The notes: generated from the sequence alone by a model not told the origin. 64,000 nt of DNA from Sipunculus nudus (GCA_026874595.1 CM049317.1:60734618-60798617); one strand, 5' to 3'. Positions 1 through 11,999 are shown, counted from the first letter of the stretch. Numbers and translations: made by a program.

Positions 1-150
1 AAAGGTGGAGGAAACCGGAGGACCCGGAGAAAACCACCGACCTTGGAAGGAACACTAAAACCTACTCTCATAGCTATGCTGGGAATTGAACCCGGGTTTC
101 CAGCAGACAGGGCCGAACATTTTACCACTCAGCTGTCCAGGCCCCTATTA
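1..150 (-). repeat. tRNA-derived SINE, copy 1 (head plus start of body, cut by window edge)
   Basis: Read on the minus strand, this starts after an ATT-rich stretch near 150. It has a tRNA-like head with an A-box-like segment (complement of 123-135) and a B-box-like GGTTCAATTCC (complement of 82-92). A conserved body follows (complement of about 15-52) containing GGTTTTCTCCGGGT and CCGGTTTCCTCC. The same arrangement recurs at 47332-47578, and the 3' tail alone at 21770-21862. Three related copies support a genuine SINE family rather than a tRNA gene. The body continues past position 1. Confidence 0.65.
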
Positions 151-522
151 TTATTATTATTAAATATAAATTATTGGTATTTACAAAGCTAAAGCTAAAG
201 TTAAACTGCTAATGAAAACAAATCAATTATCCTTAAGTTCTAAACAGTTCCTGATACATCATACATACTTGATAATTAGTTTTCCTTTCTATAATAAACA
301 CACTAAAGGGTTAAGCTGAAGATTAGTGGCCAAGCAGAAAGTTAATAAACAGTACAGCACCAGCTAGAGGAGGAATGAAAACGAATGATTTTATTTCAAG
401 CTAGGAGCTACACCAAATACCAAGCCCTGTGAACAAGAAGACTGAGCTGAAGAAAGACTCAGCTTATCAACACAACAGCAAAGGTCATATAAAATGTGTT
501 AAGTCAGATACAATATGATCCT

Positions 523-526
<4 letters not shown>
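151..526. other. AT-rich spacer, nothing recognised
   Basis: No open frame, splice-like exon or recognisable repeat is visible here. It begins with a short (ATT)n run that is the 5' flank of the minus-strand SINE. Confidence 0.5.
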
Positions 527-585
<59 letters not shown>

Positions 586-655
586 TAGATATATATATAT
601 ATATATATATATATAGATAGATATATAGATATATATATATATAAATCTATATATA

Positions 656-700
<45 letters not shown>

Positions 701-701
701 T
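527..701. repeat. (TA)n microsatellite with GATA interruptions
   Basis: About 175 bp of alternating TA, broken by several GATAGATA steps. An apparent 70-codon minus frame overlapping it is mostly Ile-Tyr repeats and is not a gene. Confidence 0.95.
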
Positions 702-1790
702 ATTCCTAATTTAAAATGTGGATAAAACTTAGAGGAGTGATCCTCATGCCACAAGTTATATATAGAATACCCTGTAACTGTACCTTTTGCAAAATATTGC
801 AATATAAGTAAGGAAGTTATGACAAGACCTCTGAATGCAGAAATATGAGTTGATACTCCTGCAGTATTCAAGACCTGTATGTATCAATAAATATATGTTA
901 ATTGGTACTGAAAAAATTAACAGATTAAATTTTTTTTATGTGCATTAATGGATTTGGATAAAGGGGATAAGTCGGTAGGTTTGTTTACATTGGCAGAGGC
1001 TGTTTTCAGCTGGGTGCCATTCTATAAACTCACATTTGATCAGCCTTTAATTTTATGATACTATTTAACTGAATTTTTTTAACTGATGTTAATCATAATT
1101 TAAATTTTTAAATTATGTGGTATGTCTTACACTAATCACTTTATCTGAAATTCATTAAAACCTATTTTACATCCATTCCCTAAAACTGAAAGAAACTTTG
1201 AAACTGTTATAGATACATGATGAAATAAACAAGAATCTGACATCACTCTGGCCAGGGAAACATTAAATGGACCTGTGTAAACAATGCAAGCACAGGGCAA
1301 AGATGTATCAGAGTAAGTTGTCAGTACAAACACTTGGCATCGTTCAGCGTGCTTATCAACGGTCACAATAATGATCTTGAACATTGCACTTTGACAAATC
1401 AGTGTGGTAGAATCTAAACAGTCTTTAATATTTATCATAATTATCATGTACGCAGGCTTGCCTTTCTGTGTTTACCTAGCCTGCATATAAGGTGTGAACT
1501 GTTGACTTCCACCTTACCAGGGTTTGACATTATATTTTGAAAGTATCTGCCTTGGGGAATATGTAACTTTTATCTTTTACTTGCCCTACATAAATTTATA
1601 CTTGCCTCACTAACATTAAGTTATTGCAGCCATGAACAAAAATGCTTGTTCCCCATGGTTGTGTTCTTTGTTTTTATTGCATGTTACGTGTTAGGCAATA
1701 AACATGTTCAGATATTTGTTTGTTTATTATTTTTCTCTTCTGTATTGTACAGAAAAAAACAAACAGGTAATATAATAACATAAAGAAGTA
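702..1790. other. AT-rich intergenic DNA, no supported gene
   Basis: A 103-codon minus frame (1136-1447) contains many Cys and Val residues but shows no motif, and I see no convincing splice context. Two ACTTGCC-containing fragments near 1580-1610 resemble degenerate sequence seen again at 2240-2290 and 40750-41350, which suggests an old dispersed repeat. Confidence 0.4.
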
Positions 1791-1793
1791 TTA

Positions 1794-2140
1794 GGCACAA
1801 AAAAATAAGGTTTGGCTCTTAGGCACTTTTTTTCAGAAATCAATTAAGGCTGGCCATTTTTGAAAACCTTTTTTGTATGTTTAAATAAAGATGTTATATG
1901 ATCAGGGTAAAGCATGATAATAACAGAATTATTTGGCTAAACAGGTAAAAGCATTACATAACAAAGAAAATTCTATCAGAATTATATTATTTTATAAATC
2001 TTCTTGAAAGAAATGTCTAAGCTGCTGGAGCTCAAAATTGGTAAGTCTCTATTGAAATTCAAAATAAAAATTATTGATGCGGGGGGATTTAATTTGATGT
2101 CGGTGGTGCCTGAGAACCATACCTTTAATTTTGTTTGGCC
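1794..2140. mobile_element. PIF/Harbinger-like MITE, copy 1 (GGC...GGCC, TTA target duplication)
   Basis: The 347-bp element is collinear with 37920-38227. Both share an interior block with ATATGATCAG, AACAGGTAAAAGCA and an AGAATTATATTATT-type stretch. This copy begins GGCACAAAAA and ends TTTGTTTGGCC. It is flanked on both sides by TTA (1791-1793 and 2141-2143). A TTA duplication with GGCC termini is the PIF/Harbinger signature. There is no transposase frame, so it is non-autonomous. Confidence 0.65.
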
Positions 2141-2147
2141 TTATCAA

Positions 2148-3190
2148 TATGATTTTATTTCTCCAAGGAAGAAAATAGCTATGTGAAGATTAGTTGAGAT
2201 TCAGGCCTTTGGGTAAAGGTTTATGTTAGATCCACTTGTCAAGTTGGGCAAGTAGAAGCCCACTTCTGGTTGCCCTACCAACATTTGTCCAAGACAAGCG
2301 GATTAACAATTAATGTTCAGCCCTGATGACTGCAGTTTACTGCCCTAACCTAGGTTTGGCAAGATTTCATGTTATTGTTAAAGGTGCCTTATATGACACA
2401 AGAGAGAGTACATTAAGGCTTTATCTACAAAGTACAAATGGGTTTCCTACATGATGATACTGTAATAGTCCTCAGTCTTATGACACAAAATGTACTCAGC
2501 ATATACAAGTGTTGGGACACTATGATTTCACCCAAGAGTACTGATAATGATATAAAGATAAGCAATATGATAAGCCCTGCGCCAGATCTAATCCGGAGTC
2601 AACAATCCAGGGGATGGTATGAAATCAGCGACCTACTGGAGGACAACCACCATTTTGTATTAACTTTTATTAATCTGAATGTGGTAAAGATAGACATGTA
2701 CAGTATAATATTCATCAGTTATTTATTACTCTTCATATAATCATTACTGGTTTGACAAGTATTTTAGTTCTGCTACCAGTTCTAAAACAAAGGAAAATAT
2801 AAAATAAAAAGTTAAATATATTCAACTTATACTTGTTTAAATCATTACAAATCACCACATTACCTCCCATGATAAAAGCTGTATTGTTATAGCTAACAAA
2901 ATAAATTTAAAGAAATATCATGAAAAATGGATAGACAGGAGTGTTAGCAGAGTATAGCTTAATATTAATTAATGTCCCTAATGGTTTGATTTGCTGCTCT
3001 TCCATCCCCACATTGCATTATTACAAGACCACATATGTATGAATGTAGATAAATATCATTTGTGTATTAGATAAATTTTGATGTAACAATGTGCATTTTA
3101 AATCAACTGACCCTAGTTATAATGATTAATCTTTCATGTTATACAGATATCAAATTTGCAAATTTGTTTTACTGGACAATTCAATATATA
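2148..3190. other. AT-rich intergenic DNA, nothing recognised
   Basis: A 100-codon plus frame (2438-2740) shows no domain and is flanked by stop-rich sequence. Nothing else is recognisable. Confidence 0.4.
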
Positions 3191-3192
3191 TA

Positions 3193-3379
3193 CAGTGGAA
3201 CCTGTCTAAAGGACCAAATGTCTAATAAGACCACCTGTCTATTAAGACCACCTGTGGGAGAACCAAGAGGATTCACACTGGTTATAACCAACCTGTCTAA
3301 TATTAGTAATAAGACCACCTGTGAATTGAGACCACCTTTGGCCAATGCAACAGGTGGTCGTATTTCACAGGCTTCACTG
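3193..3379. mobile_element. pogo/Tc1-like MITE, copy 1 (CAGTGGAACCTG termini, TA duplication)
   Basis: The left terminus CAGTGGAACCTGT and right terminus ACAGGCTTCACTG form an imperfect inverted repeat. TA dinucleotides flank both ends (3191-3192 and 3380-3381). The interior repeats the phrase AAGACCACCTGT several times. Related copies lie at 23675, 27031-27193 and 30369-30936. CAGT termini with TA duplications are typical of pogo/Tigger and other IS630-Tc1-mariner MITEs. Confidence 0.75.
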
Positions 3380-3381
3380 TA

Positions 3382-3890
3382 TTTCTAAAATATCCTGGTA
3401 GATTTTTATCTTCTGTTTATAAAAAAATGATTTTATGAAAATAAATAATGATTCACTCCAACTACTACAGCAAATTACTTTTATGAGGTGAACTTCCTAT
3501 TGAAAAGATACAAGAAAAAAACTTTTAAAGTGGATGGTGAAACAGAGCAGTCTACATTTGGAATGTCATCTCACTGTTAGACAGAAGCCAGTGAAGCATT
3601 GGCTTATGACGACAATTTCAATTTTGGGTCATATTATTTGTTCTCCGCGAGATGCATTAATTAGCTTAATGCCGATTCTTATATGATAGTTTTTGCATAC
3701 ATGCAAATGAGGTAGCAAAAAATTCACATCTTAATTCAATAATTTTGATAAACATGCAAATAACCCAAGCGTCAACTGACAAATGCAATGAAATGTGTGA
3801 CCCGTCCCACTTTGAGACCTCGGGTTTTATCCCAATTTGACAATCGGACCATTTGGAGTGCAAAAAGCGCACGTGACGACTGATTTTCTA
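3382..3890. other. AT-rich intergenic DNA, nothing recognised
   Basis: No gene or repeat is recognised. Sequence composition becomes less AT-rich toward the promoter-like stretch near 3870-3930. Confidence 0.4.
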
Positions 3891-3930
3891 TATAACGTAT
3901 AAAAGAGTCTATGGATTGAATCACTTTCAC
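3865..3930 (+). promoter_or_regulatory. possible TATA-type promoter (weak)
   Basis: A CACGTGACG motif (E-box/CRE-like, about 3870) is followed by GTATAAAAG (about 3896-3904). A cytosine/adenine-rich stretch that could hold a start site lies about 25-30 bp further on. The spacing is plausible for a plus-strand promoter, but no confirmed gene follows, so this is only a candidate. Confidence 0.2.
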
Positions 3931-4026
3931 CCTGCAACGACTAATTAAGTGCAATACTTGCCATTTTTAGGTAAGCTCTGTATTACTTTGACGGCAGCCT
4001 CGAATTTTTCCTTCGGCGTGGAAGCC

Positions 4027-4281
4027 ATGTTTACATGGTTTCTGAGTGTTGCGTTTGTTTACGGTATTGGCTCTGGTGGCTGCTGCCATCTGGCAGGAAA
4101 ATTTTTAACTATTAAGACTACTGCCTTGTCAAAACCGCTGATCTTACAAAAGATGTGTGATCTCAATCTCAAAGCATATCCAAAAACTTTTGTTAATGCT
4201 TTATGTATATGTAGGCTTCTTCACGTGAGGTGGGAATACCTGTTCATTTGGTGTATCGATGAAAAATTAAAACAAAAATAA
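4027..4281 (+). CDS. unrecognised small ORF with hydrophobic N-terminus (84 aa)
   Basis: The ATG at 4027 opens 84 codons to a TAA at 4281. Residues 3-19 are hydrophobic (FLSVAFVYGIGSGG) and look like a signal peptide or one membrane segment. The rest is basic with no recognised domain. It lies about 120 bp downstream of the TATA-like motif at 3896-3904. The upstream sequence also holds TTTTAG|GTAAGC near 3970, which could be a splice donor of a different first exon. It could equally be a chance frame. Confidence 0.15.
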   Translation: MFTWFLSVAFVYGIGSGGCCHLAGKFLTIKTTALSKPLILQKMCDLNLKAYPKTFVNALCICRLLHVRWEYLFIWCIDEKLKQK

Positions 4282-4295
4282 TCAAAATGTAATAT

Positions 4296-4302
<7 letters not shown>

Positions 4303-4332
<30 letters not shown>
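4303..4332. repeat. (GA)n microsatellite
   Basis: An uninterrupted run of about fifteen AG dinucleotides. Confidence 0.95.
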
Positions 4333-4335
<3 letters not shown>

Positions 4336-5020
4336 AATCCACAAGAAGTAAAACAATACTGAAATATCTTCCATGCATTTAATTAGTTAGCATGTGAAAT
4401 TTAGTAAAATGAAGCTGTTTCATAATTTCATAATGGTACCGGTACTTCATAATTCACAATTCGTAATACACAAGATCACAGGCTAAAAATAATACTTTTT
4501 TTCCTGAAATTTATTATATATTTATATTGTTTTTACAAATATTTCAGATATGTAGGCAGGGATTCTTGTGTGAGGAAGTGTGTGCTTGTTCATCCTGACG
4601 TGGCTTATCCGAAGTTTTTGTGTGGCAAACGAAGTGTTACTGGACTGGGGTCCAGCTATTAGTTAAAGGTAGCGTGACTGGTGGCCGCGCACAAGGAGAA
4701 TACATAGAAGAGTAACAAATAATTATATCAAACCAAGTAATTTATTAAGATTATAAGTACACATTTGATCTATACAAATAGTTGGCTGTTTTGCTACACT
4801 CCCTTAGGAGCAAACTATTAGAACCAGCTCCTATACAATATAAACATGAGAAATATATAGATAATGTAAATATACGAACCAAATTCAATCAAAGAAGAAG
4901 GGCTAGCACTGAATATCACAAGAGGGTCTCTGGGGCACGCCTCGTTGCTTTGCTGTCTCAGCACCAAGAGAGCGGGGTCACAGACTCAAATACCAGGGTG
5001 CCAGGGTATCCCCGGCTCCT
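4333..5020. other. intergenic DNA, becoming GC-richer after 4900
   Basis: The plus frame at 4782-5123 (113 codons) spans the AT-rich to GC-rich boundary and overlaps a dispersed repeat, so I do not call it a gene. The GC-rich part (4930-5120) is one of several GC-rich islands between 4.9 and 12.1 kb that may be pieces of one old element. Confidence 0.35.
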
Positions 5021-5083
5021 GTTTACCATGACACTAGGTGGGGATGTATTCCCGGGTAAACTCCCAGGAGGGCAATCGTGCAA
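5021..5083. repeat. 63-bp dispersed repeat, copy 1
   Basis: Nearly identical to 12000-12062 in the same orientation. The shared stretch runs from TTACCATGACACTAGGT through ACTCCCAGGAGGGCAATCG to GCAACA. Read on the minus strand, both copies start TGTTGCACG, as an LTR might. Outside the block the similarity fades quickly. Confidence 0.7.
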
Positions 5084-5191
5084 CACTGCCCCCACCTTAG
5101 AGCGAAGCGTCCTCGCGAGCTAACCTCATAAACCAGAGACCATTCAAATGAAATTTAAACTTGTAAGTGTAAATGAACAAAACGTATAATT

Positions 5192-5277
5192 TAATCTAAT
5201 GGATTATTATGGGCCGGATCACTGGCAGGCACACTTGTGTCACTGAGTCACCTGATCTAAAATAAACCATTAGATTA
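5192..5277. mobile_element. short palindromic MITE-like element, copy 1
   Basis: The termini are perfect inverted repeats, TAATCTAATGG (5192-5202) and CCATTAGATTA (5267-5277). The interior has CACTGGCA, CACACTTGTG and GAGTCACC. A second 83-bp copy lies at 7125-7207 with the same termini and interior order. Confidence 0.75.
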
Positions 5278-5357
5278 CTATTAATTACAATTAAAACACT
5301 ATAGCTATGATTAATTATCCTGTCAGGTATATATACACCTATGACCGACGCACAGAA

Positions 5358-5361
<4 letters not shown>

Positions 5362-5445
<84 letters not shown>
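5362..5445. repeat. (TA)n microsatellite
   Basis: More than 80 bp of pure TA repeat. Ile-Tyr frames on both strands here are artefacts of the repeat. Confidence 0.95.
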
Positions 5446-5447
<2 letters not shown>

Positions 5448-7124
5448 TTACATGTACATATGAGCACACAGGAGTCACTGCTGCACCGTGTATAAGAGGG
5501 GTATCAACTCTTTCAGGCCCTACTACAGACCGATACAACAGTAATTCCTGGTATTCTAACCCGCTGCCGCACCAGGCCTGGGAGGGGTTTAAAGTCTGGC
5601 ATGCCCTCGGTACAGGCTGATGCGTACAGCAAAGCTATCATTCCGTGTGCACAAATCATACATCTGTACATACACTAAACTCTTAAATTTTAAAGTACAA
5701 ATTCCATGAACACGAATATAAAGATGTATAATGCTCACTACAAAATGCTAAAATTTAATAATCAAAATAAAAAATGAATCTTCGGTAAAGTAAATTTACC
5801 GCCATTGTTGTTTTAAATAAAATAACTAAACATAGAACAGCGAACAAGGCCGCACAATTTTAAATCTCCTGTTTATATTTAAATTGATTTTACGCTGGAA
5901 TTAACAAATATATGGATACACATTGCTACCAACGCAGGACCAGAACAAACAGGTGACCCTACACTTGGGATGATACATCATAGTAAACATATGAGACCTA
6001 ATACAGACATATATATTCAGAATCCATGTATCTGCACGCACATATATGTACACATATTTTCTACACCTTTGACAGGTAAAGCTTATATGTATAAATATAT
6101 GTGCCACTACCCTCATATAAATAAGCCTTCACGCATGTACAGCCAAAGATGTGCATACATGTACTCTAATAAGTAAAACTGCAAGTGACACTATTACTCA
6201 GAAAAAGATTTTTTTTACAGAACATCATGGCAACAGAAAGTACCTCCAATGTCTAATGTAGCTATGGTGTTAAGCGATTTATCTGGTACAGAACCTTTGG
6301 GGAAAAAGACAAGCAGGCCCACAAATGAAACTGCACACAGGCAGCGCTATATATACGACCAAAGGCTACATAGCATAAACATTTATAATTGTTCATAGAA
6401 TTGCTTAAATATATAGCAGATAGATTGAATATGGTAATGTGGTAATGTACAAGTCTATTTTGGGGGTTTATGTATACTAGCATGCCCCAAATGTAAACAC
6501 ATACATCCACCTGTTAACAATTTATGATAATTTTAATATTATGTGTAAGTTGGAGACATGGTTCACTTTGAAGAGATGCACCGGACACACTGCGCCTCGC
6601 GTTCGCCATGGTGGCCCCTCCGTCTCCGGGAGAGCCCCGATGACGCCCAACGAAACACCGCAGCCCTGATGCACCCCCTGTGAACCAGCATCAACAATGA
6701 CCTGAACTGTACATCATATTATATCAGTTTGATAATTATTAATTAAATTATTTCATACCTCTTTTGAAGATGTTGAAATTACAAAATTAAGTCACTTACA
6801 GTTTTTAGTAATGAAACCCACATACCAGGCTGCAATACTACAACTATTAAATATTTATACGAGTCAAGGAATAGACATAAATATTACACCACCAGATTTT
6901 AGTGACGACATTGTTCTAAACATGTACAGTGACGATGATAATCTACCAATCCACACCAGGATTTAATATGAGGTTTCACCGATGCAGTTTTTTTTTTGGA
7001 CTGGTTCTGTCTACGTATTAAGTATACTTAATAGTTTTCAGTATAAAATGCCCAATCATATTAAACTGATCTTATAACATATAAAAGATAAAAATATAAC
7101 TCATAGAAACCAAAACATGTAATT
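5446..7124. other. mixed AT-rich DNA with GC-rich islands, no gene recognised
   Basis: GC-rich islands at about 5500-5640 and 6550-6700 stand out from the AT-rich background. The second contains a CpG-rich stretch with CCTCCGTCTCCGGGAGAG. I find no open frame with a recognisable motif in them. Confidence 0.35.
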
Positions 7125-7207
7125 TAATCTAATGGATAATTAGTTTCCCGGTTCACTGGCACACTTGTGACACAGAGTCACCGGACTTATAATTGACCAT
7201 TAGATTA
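7125..7207. mobile_element. short palindromic MITE-like element, copy 2
   Basis: Perfect terminal inverted repeats TAATCTAATGG (7125-7135) and CCATTAGATTA (7197-7207). Inside is a second, nested inverted pair (CCGGTTCAC and GAGTCACCGG). Collinear with the copy at 5192-5277. Confidence 0.75.
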
Positions 7208-7427
7208 CCACTAATTACTAATTAAGTCTACAAAACTATGCTATCTTAAAAAGGTCTTTGACCGAAGCAACAAGATGCACAATCATCTTCCCAGGCATCC
7301 CAGGAGGTTGGCCAATTTATTGATTCTGACACTTTGTATCCCCGGGATCCCCCGGGGCAAAAAAAATGATCAGAATCGGGGCATCCCAGGTTAACCTAGG
7401 ATGGCCACATACCTAGACCAGAGGTTT

Positions 7428-8627
7428 TTACATATCCTCTAGCTTCGGCATGTCAGATGACTCAGGTGGCGGCGGGGGAACCTCCAGCAGCCACTTCTGG
7501 TACTGCTCCCCCGACTCAAGGTTCGTCAGAACCAAAACGCCCTCTACCGCAGGCAAGGGCACAAGAAAACCCCGAGGCACTCTCTGGCACATGACGGTTC
7601 GTGAAGCAGAGACAACTTCACCAACGTCTTTAGCAGGGGAAGCCTCAGGCCCTTCAGGGTCCGGATTCTCCGAACCTATAATCTGTGAACTTGGGACTTC
7701 CCCTGAGCCTTCGTAGGGCTTCCGGGAGCCGCTACCGTAGTACCGGTAGTCCTTCGCCCCCCAAGTCACCTGTGACCGCGGGACCTGTGGGGACGGAGGT
7801 TCCACGGACCTTTCGTCCATGGGCTCCGCCCCTTCATTGGCATCCTCTCCCACCTCCGTCATCTCCCGACTCGTCGAGAGACCGGAGTGGTTCTCGTGGA
7901 CCACTAAGGACTGGTTCACGGTCTGGTACCCACAGTCAGGGAATTCACACCGCAGCAGGCCATGCTTCGCCTCCCTGGACTCACGAACCTGGATGTAGGA
8001 GGCTCTGTCTTCCCCTACAGCATGGGCACGGTGTAGGTGGCCTTTCACCTCCCGCCTGCGGAAATGTGCCCAGCCGCAGATGTTGCAAGTGTAGACCGTC
8101 TCCCGGTCTACCAGCACCATGTCGGGCTGTATGGTGGGCATGCCTGGCTCGACGGGAGGGGAATACCTCCCGGCACACATCACAAATCTTGCGGGTGACA
8201 CCACCCGCACCCACTGTGTTGAGGCCAGGTGACCTACCACTGCCTGCCCTAGGCTGCGCCTGGGGCCTATCCCGGGGCTGGCTCCTTTTTGAGTTCGATG
8301 CAGCCGGGGCCCGGGCTACAGCACCCTGAGCCTCATGGGTACTCTACCCATTCCTCTCAGGGTTCCAGTCCTGACCCTCCTCCGGCTGGTGGACCTCCTC
8401 CGGCGCCGCGACTGCTGGGGGGTAAACTCTGCTGGGCTCTGGCCATCCGGCCCCTGGGCCCTCTCCACATGGTGAGCCAACCACAGGTGGGCTCGAACTT
8501 GTCCACTGATGTTCCCAGTGAACCCACAGGGACACCCTGCGAAGCCCTCGTAGTGGTCCACCACGTAGTGGGCCCCCAGGACGGGCCAGTCCTCCCCAGC
8601 GTCAAATTTGCACTGTTCGCAGGCCAT
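7428..8627 (-). pseudogene. frameshifted C2H2 zinc-finger protein relic (GC-rich; probably transposon-derived)
   Basis: A GC-rich 1.2 kb block codes on the minus strand in pieces. It opens at an ATG (8625-8627, context AACCATGG) just after a CTTGTTACAG that could be a splice acceptor. The first piece has two zinc-binding units, CEQC-x13-H-x4-H and CPC-x12-H-x4-H, then a basic run and a stop near 8316. The next piece, in another frame (about 8214-8130), holds a canonical finger: CDVC-x3-F-x5-R-x2-H-x4-H. A frame change back is then needed to reach CNICG...HLHRAH and CEFPDCGY...H (about 8100-7960). An acidic, Pro/Ser-rich C-terminal part follows and ends EDM at 7428. At least two frame changes make it a pseudogene unless introns or assembly errors explain them. 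N-terminal C2H2 arrays of this kind occur in R2/NeSL-type retrotransposons, but no reverse transcriptase follows. Family assignment is inference. Confidence 0.5.
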
Positions 8628-8654
8628 GGTTCTGTAACAAGGATAGATGAACAA

Positions 8655-11108
8655 ACATTAATTCATGATTGAATTACCGCAGTCGCCTGCGGAACACAGA
8701 CTTAACGGGGTCTTTCTTTGGGGCTTTTCTCACTCTAGTAGACCTACCAGAGTTATTTGCTGAATAGTGCCCATGACTACTTACCATATCCCCTGTAGAC
8801 ACTTGGCTTTCAGAGGAGGATGCCGTCTCCTCCTCCCCTTTGAAAACACTGCAGGGTTTAATTCAAAGGCCAGGTCAGAAACAAAATGGAGATCAAGGGC
8901 ACAAATGCGCCCCAATAGTTTCTTCTCTCAACCTTTCAGTGTTTTTTGGAGGGTTTCAATGACTGAGTGATTAACTGTTGATGACCAGGGTCACTGCCAG
9001 ATGTACTTGCTACTGTTCTCCACAAGGCTTTTAATGTTTTGTCCATGTTGAAGTTCCAAATGAATGCATTCCTACCACAATAGTAATATAAATTTAAGTT
9101 TCACGAAAATTTGTCAATAAATAAACATTAACCAAAAGCACAGTTGAGTCAATATGTTCAGGAGCATTTCTATATTATTTTTGCACTTGGCCAAAGCCCA
9201 ACTCCGAGATATTAAGGAAGACAAAGTTAACAATGAACAATACATAATGGCTGAATATATGTAGAGACGTTTTGTAGAAACAAGAAACACCAGTCTCTCT
9301 TGCACTGGCAGCTGCCTTTCTTTATTGTTATACTAGGGAAAAGAAGCATCTATGAAAATTCCCCAGGAATCTTACTGAAAGTTGTGTGCAATTGGACAAA
9401 ACATACAATTTAAACCACCTGTAAACAATATTTAAGTAACAACTCTTGTGACTGGGATTGAGCCTTCAAGGCGAGGCATGACGAAACGAAAATTTATTGT
9501 ATGAAGTGTAATTACAAATATTGTCCATGAAAAAATAATCATCCACACTATGTAGTCCTATATGTTATTTTGTGTTCTCTCCTCCAAACCTGTGGGAGTC
9601 ACCAGTGGGGAACAAACCTTGAACCACAGAAACTCTAGTCTGTACACGATCAAGTTTTACAACAATTTACATAAAGGTACAGGTCTAAGGTTCCACATTG
9701 GTAACCCCCAGAATGACAAAGATTTACACTTGAAACATGATCCTATTTGATATAACAAGCTATGCAGGTCCTAGAGTCTTGGATTACTACTACAATAACA
9801 AGCTGTACAGTTCTGGGGCATAGCCTTTTCCCCCCACTAGACTTTGGGTAACAAATATAGAAAAAAAGTGCAGCTATGAATTTCAAATTTTGTAGACTTT
9901 TTGGAATGTTCCAAGGCAAATCTTGGTTTGGTGGAGTTTTGTGAAGTAAATAAAATCAGTGTATGTGCTCTTGATGCTTGCTTGCAGCAGGTCTAGCTTG
10001 AAGGGGGTTGAGCCTTCAAATGTTCCCCGTCATCCTCCTAACCCCAGCCCCACCCAAATTAGTTTGCTACTTTGCAACTTTTACTAGGCTGAGAGTTGAA
10101 GCAGGAAAAAAATGCACAAAAACACACAAGTAATCTGTTTGTACACAAGATATAAAAATTACCCCATGTATTAAATATCTGTAACGGTTCTTCACCAGGA
10201 ACATTTATCATATTATATTTATTATAATTATTATAGATAAACTCATGTATGTATACTCCTCGCTTGCTGGCTGCAGTGTTATTTCCTAGAATACAGCTGA
10301 AGCAAGGCAGATAGCCACTGTCGTCCACATGAACGTTTATCTTTTTTACTCCGTTGCATGTACCAGCATGTTCACGATTTCCTAGCGGTTTACAAAAACA
10401 CTGCTGAAAACAGGAGGGGACAGCAGGATGCAAGACCTACTATGGAATCAAAAATTAATTGTAAACAGGAAAATATGACACAAACCATGCACTATTTGAG
10501 TAAGTTGTTGCAGTCCCTGAATTGATGCCTACAGTAAAGAAACATTGTGGCAGTGGCATACCATAGGCTTAACACAGACACTTCTCCCCTCCCCCTACCC
10601 CCCTTAATTGGTTATCATCGCATCAGTTCAATGCCCTCCCTCACAGTTCCCTTGTACTGCACAATGATTGTAGTCCTTTGATCCATTTTTAACATGCCCT
10701 TGCATAGCATGATGGCTACATAGCTTGGTGGTAAGTGCTTGCTCAAGGTATTGATGTCCATCACCCTCCTTCGTCCTGCGAGGCAAGCTGTTGTGTGATT
10801 TCTTTGCACTATCCACTGTGGCCGCTCTCACCCCTACACCAGCCCTTCCCAGTCTGCCTGTGTTCTGAACCTAGTGGTAACGATCGGAGACCCTGGCATC
10901 CATTATAGCGGAGTCTCTATGTCATTGCAAAGTACATGAACACACGAATCCTAGGCTGTTTGCACAACGCAACTAGAAAATACACAATTCATTTTACATA
11001 TGAGAAGGAAAGAAAACGTACAAACAAAACAATAATTTAACTGCTATAATATAAATGTACCAGCTACACAATTGGGCGAGACCCGTTCTGGTTCCACAGT
11101 CACGAGTC
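8655..11108. other. intergenic DNA, no supported gene or repeat
   Basis: Scattered open frames (for example 10059-10433 minus) lack motifs and convincing splice signals. Short direct similarity exists between 9450-9480 and 10000-10030 (both contain TTGAGCCTTCAA). Nothing else is recognisable. Confidence 0.35.
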
Positions 11109-11729
11109 TCATCTGTAGGTGTGTATGTACAGGTGAGAATGAAATATATCACTGGTTTCACCAATATGTGGATAACATGTCGCTGCTAAAAGGAATGACA
11201 CAAAACACGCACACACGGTAGTAAAGTCTGGCGATGATGAAAAAACTTGTAAACTTGCATAACTGGGAAACTGGTTAAAACGGTCCAAATGACCGAAATC
11301 GCAAGTAAAAGGGCATTGCCTCCTCGAAGTAAAGTCGTTCACAAGGATCGAGTTCGGCTCTCGAATGGCATGGCTGGGTCTCCGCTGCTGGGATCGGTAG
11401 AGGGAATACGGGCTGCTTCGGGCTTTGTGGCTGTGGGTGCTGTAGCTTTCTAACAAGGACTTCAACCCTGGAGAGAAGAGGGCGCCCCCTATGGCTCCTT
11501 GCTTGGCTTGGCGTGGCACTGCGACTGTTGGCTCAGAGAACGTGCTTAAGGATCGCACAGGGCTGAGGTCTTGACCGCAGCAACCTGTAGCTGCTCGATG
11601 AGCGTATACTTCTTTTGGTTGGTTTGGTAGTAAAGTCTTAGCGAGATGTTTGCTTTTATAGTTTTTCCTTGGCAAGTAGTTTTCCTCTACACACTGTGAA
11701 TTAAAGCTCAGTGTCAATTTGCTGGGCAA
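11109..11729 (-). other. long open frame without ATG, unrecognised
   Basis: A 206-codon frame is open on the minus strand but contains no Met codon from which to start. The predicted peptide is rich in Ser, Pro, Arg and His and has no domain I recognise. The middle (11300-11600) is GC-richer than its surroundings. It lies 270 bp inside the 63-bp repeat at 12000-12062, in the orientation expected if that repeat were a 5' LTR, but there is no other support for that. Confidence 0.2.
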
Positions 11730-11999
11730 AAGAGCCTCTGCGAGTCATGTTGGTCTAAAATCACAGCTCATTGAGAAGTCTAGAACACAGTTTGCATTAA
11801 CTAGTGGCCATGCTGTTTCAAGTTCTTCACATTAAGTCCACGGTAATAGCCAAACTGTGTCCACTCAAGGTCAGGTTATTTTTGGGATATTACTATTTTT
11901 TAATGTATGGCTCCAACTCTTGAATTGCATACTTCCACTCCTGGAATTTACCCAAGGGGCTCTCCTGGTCAGCGTCATCACCAAGGGGAATCCCCCTGG

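Noticed and set aside
82-135. tRNA genes at the SINE heads (also 39296-39355, 47509-47563 and 61233-61287)
   Set aside because: A and B boxes are visible, but acceptor-stem pairing is not, and two of these share a SINE body, so they are tRNA-derived repeats.
5196-5495. Open frames reading Ile-Tyr repeats on both strands (also near 659-871, 12127-12393 and 24386-24580)
   Set aside because: They are translations of TA microsatellites with no coding character.
7450-8672. Plus-strand open frames of 88, 214 and 127 codons
   Set aside because: They are opposite-strand shadows of the GC-rich zinc-finger block. The Cys/His spacing is only on the minus strand.
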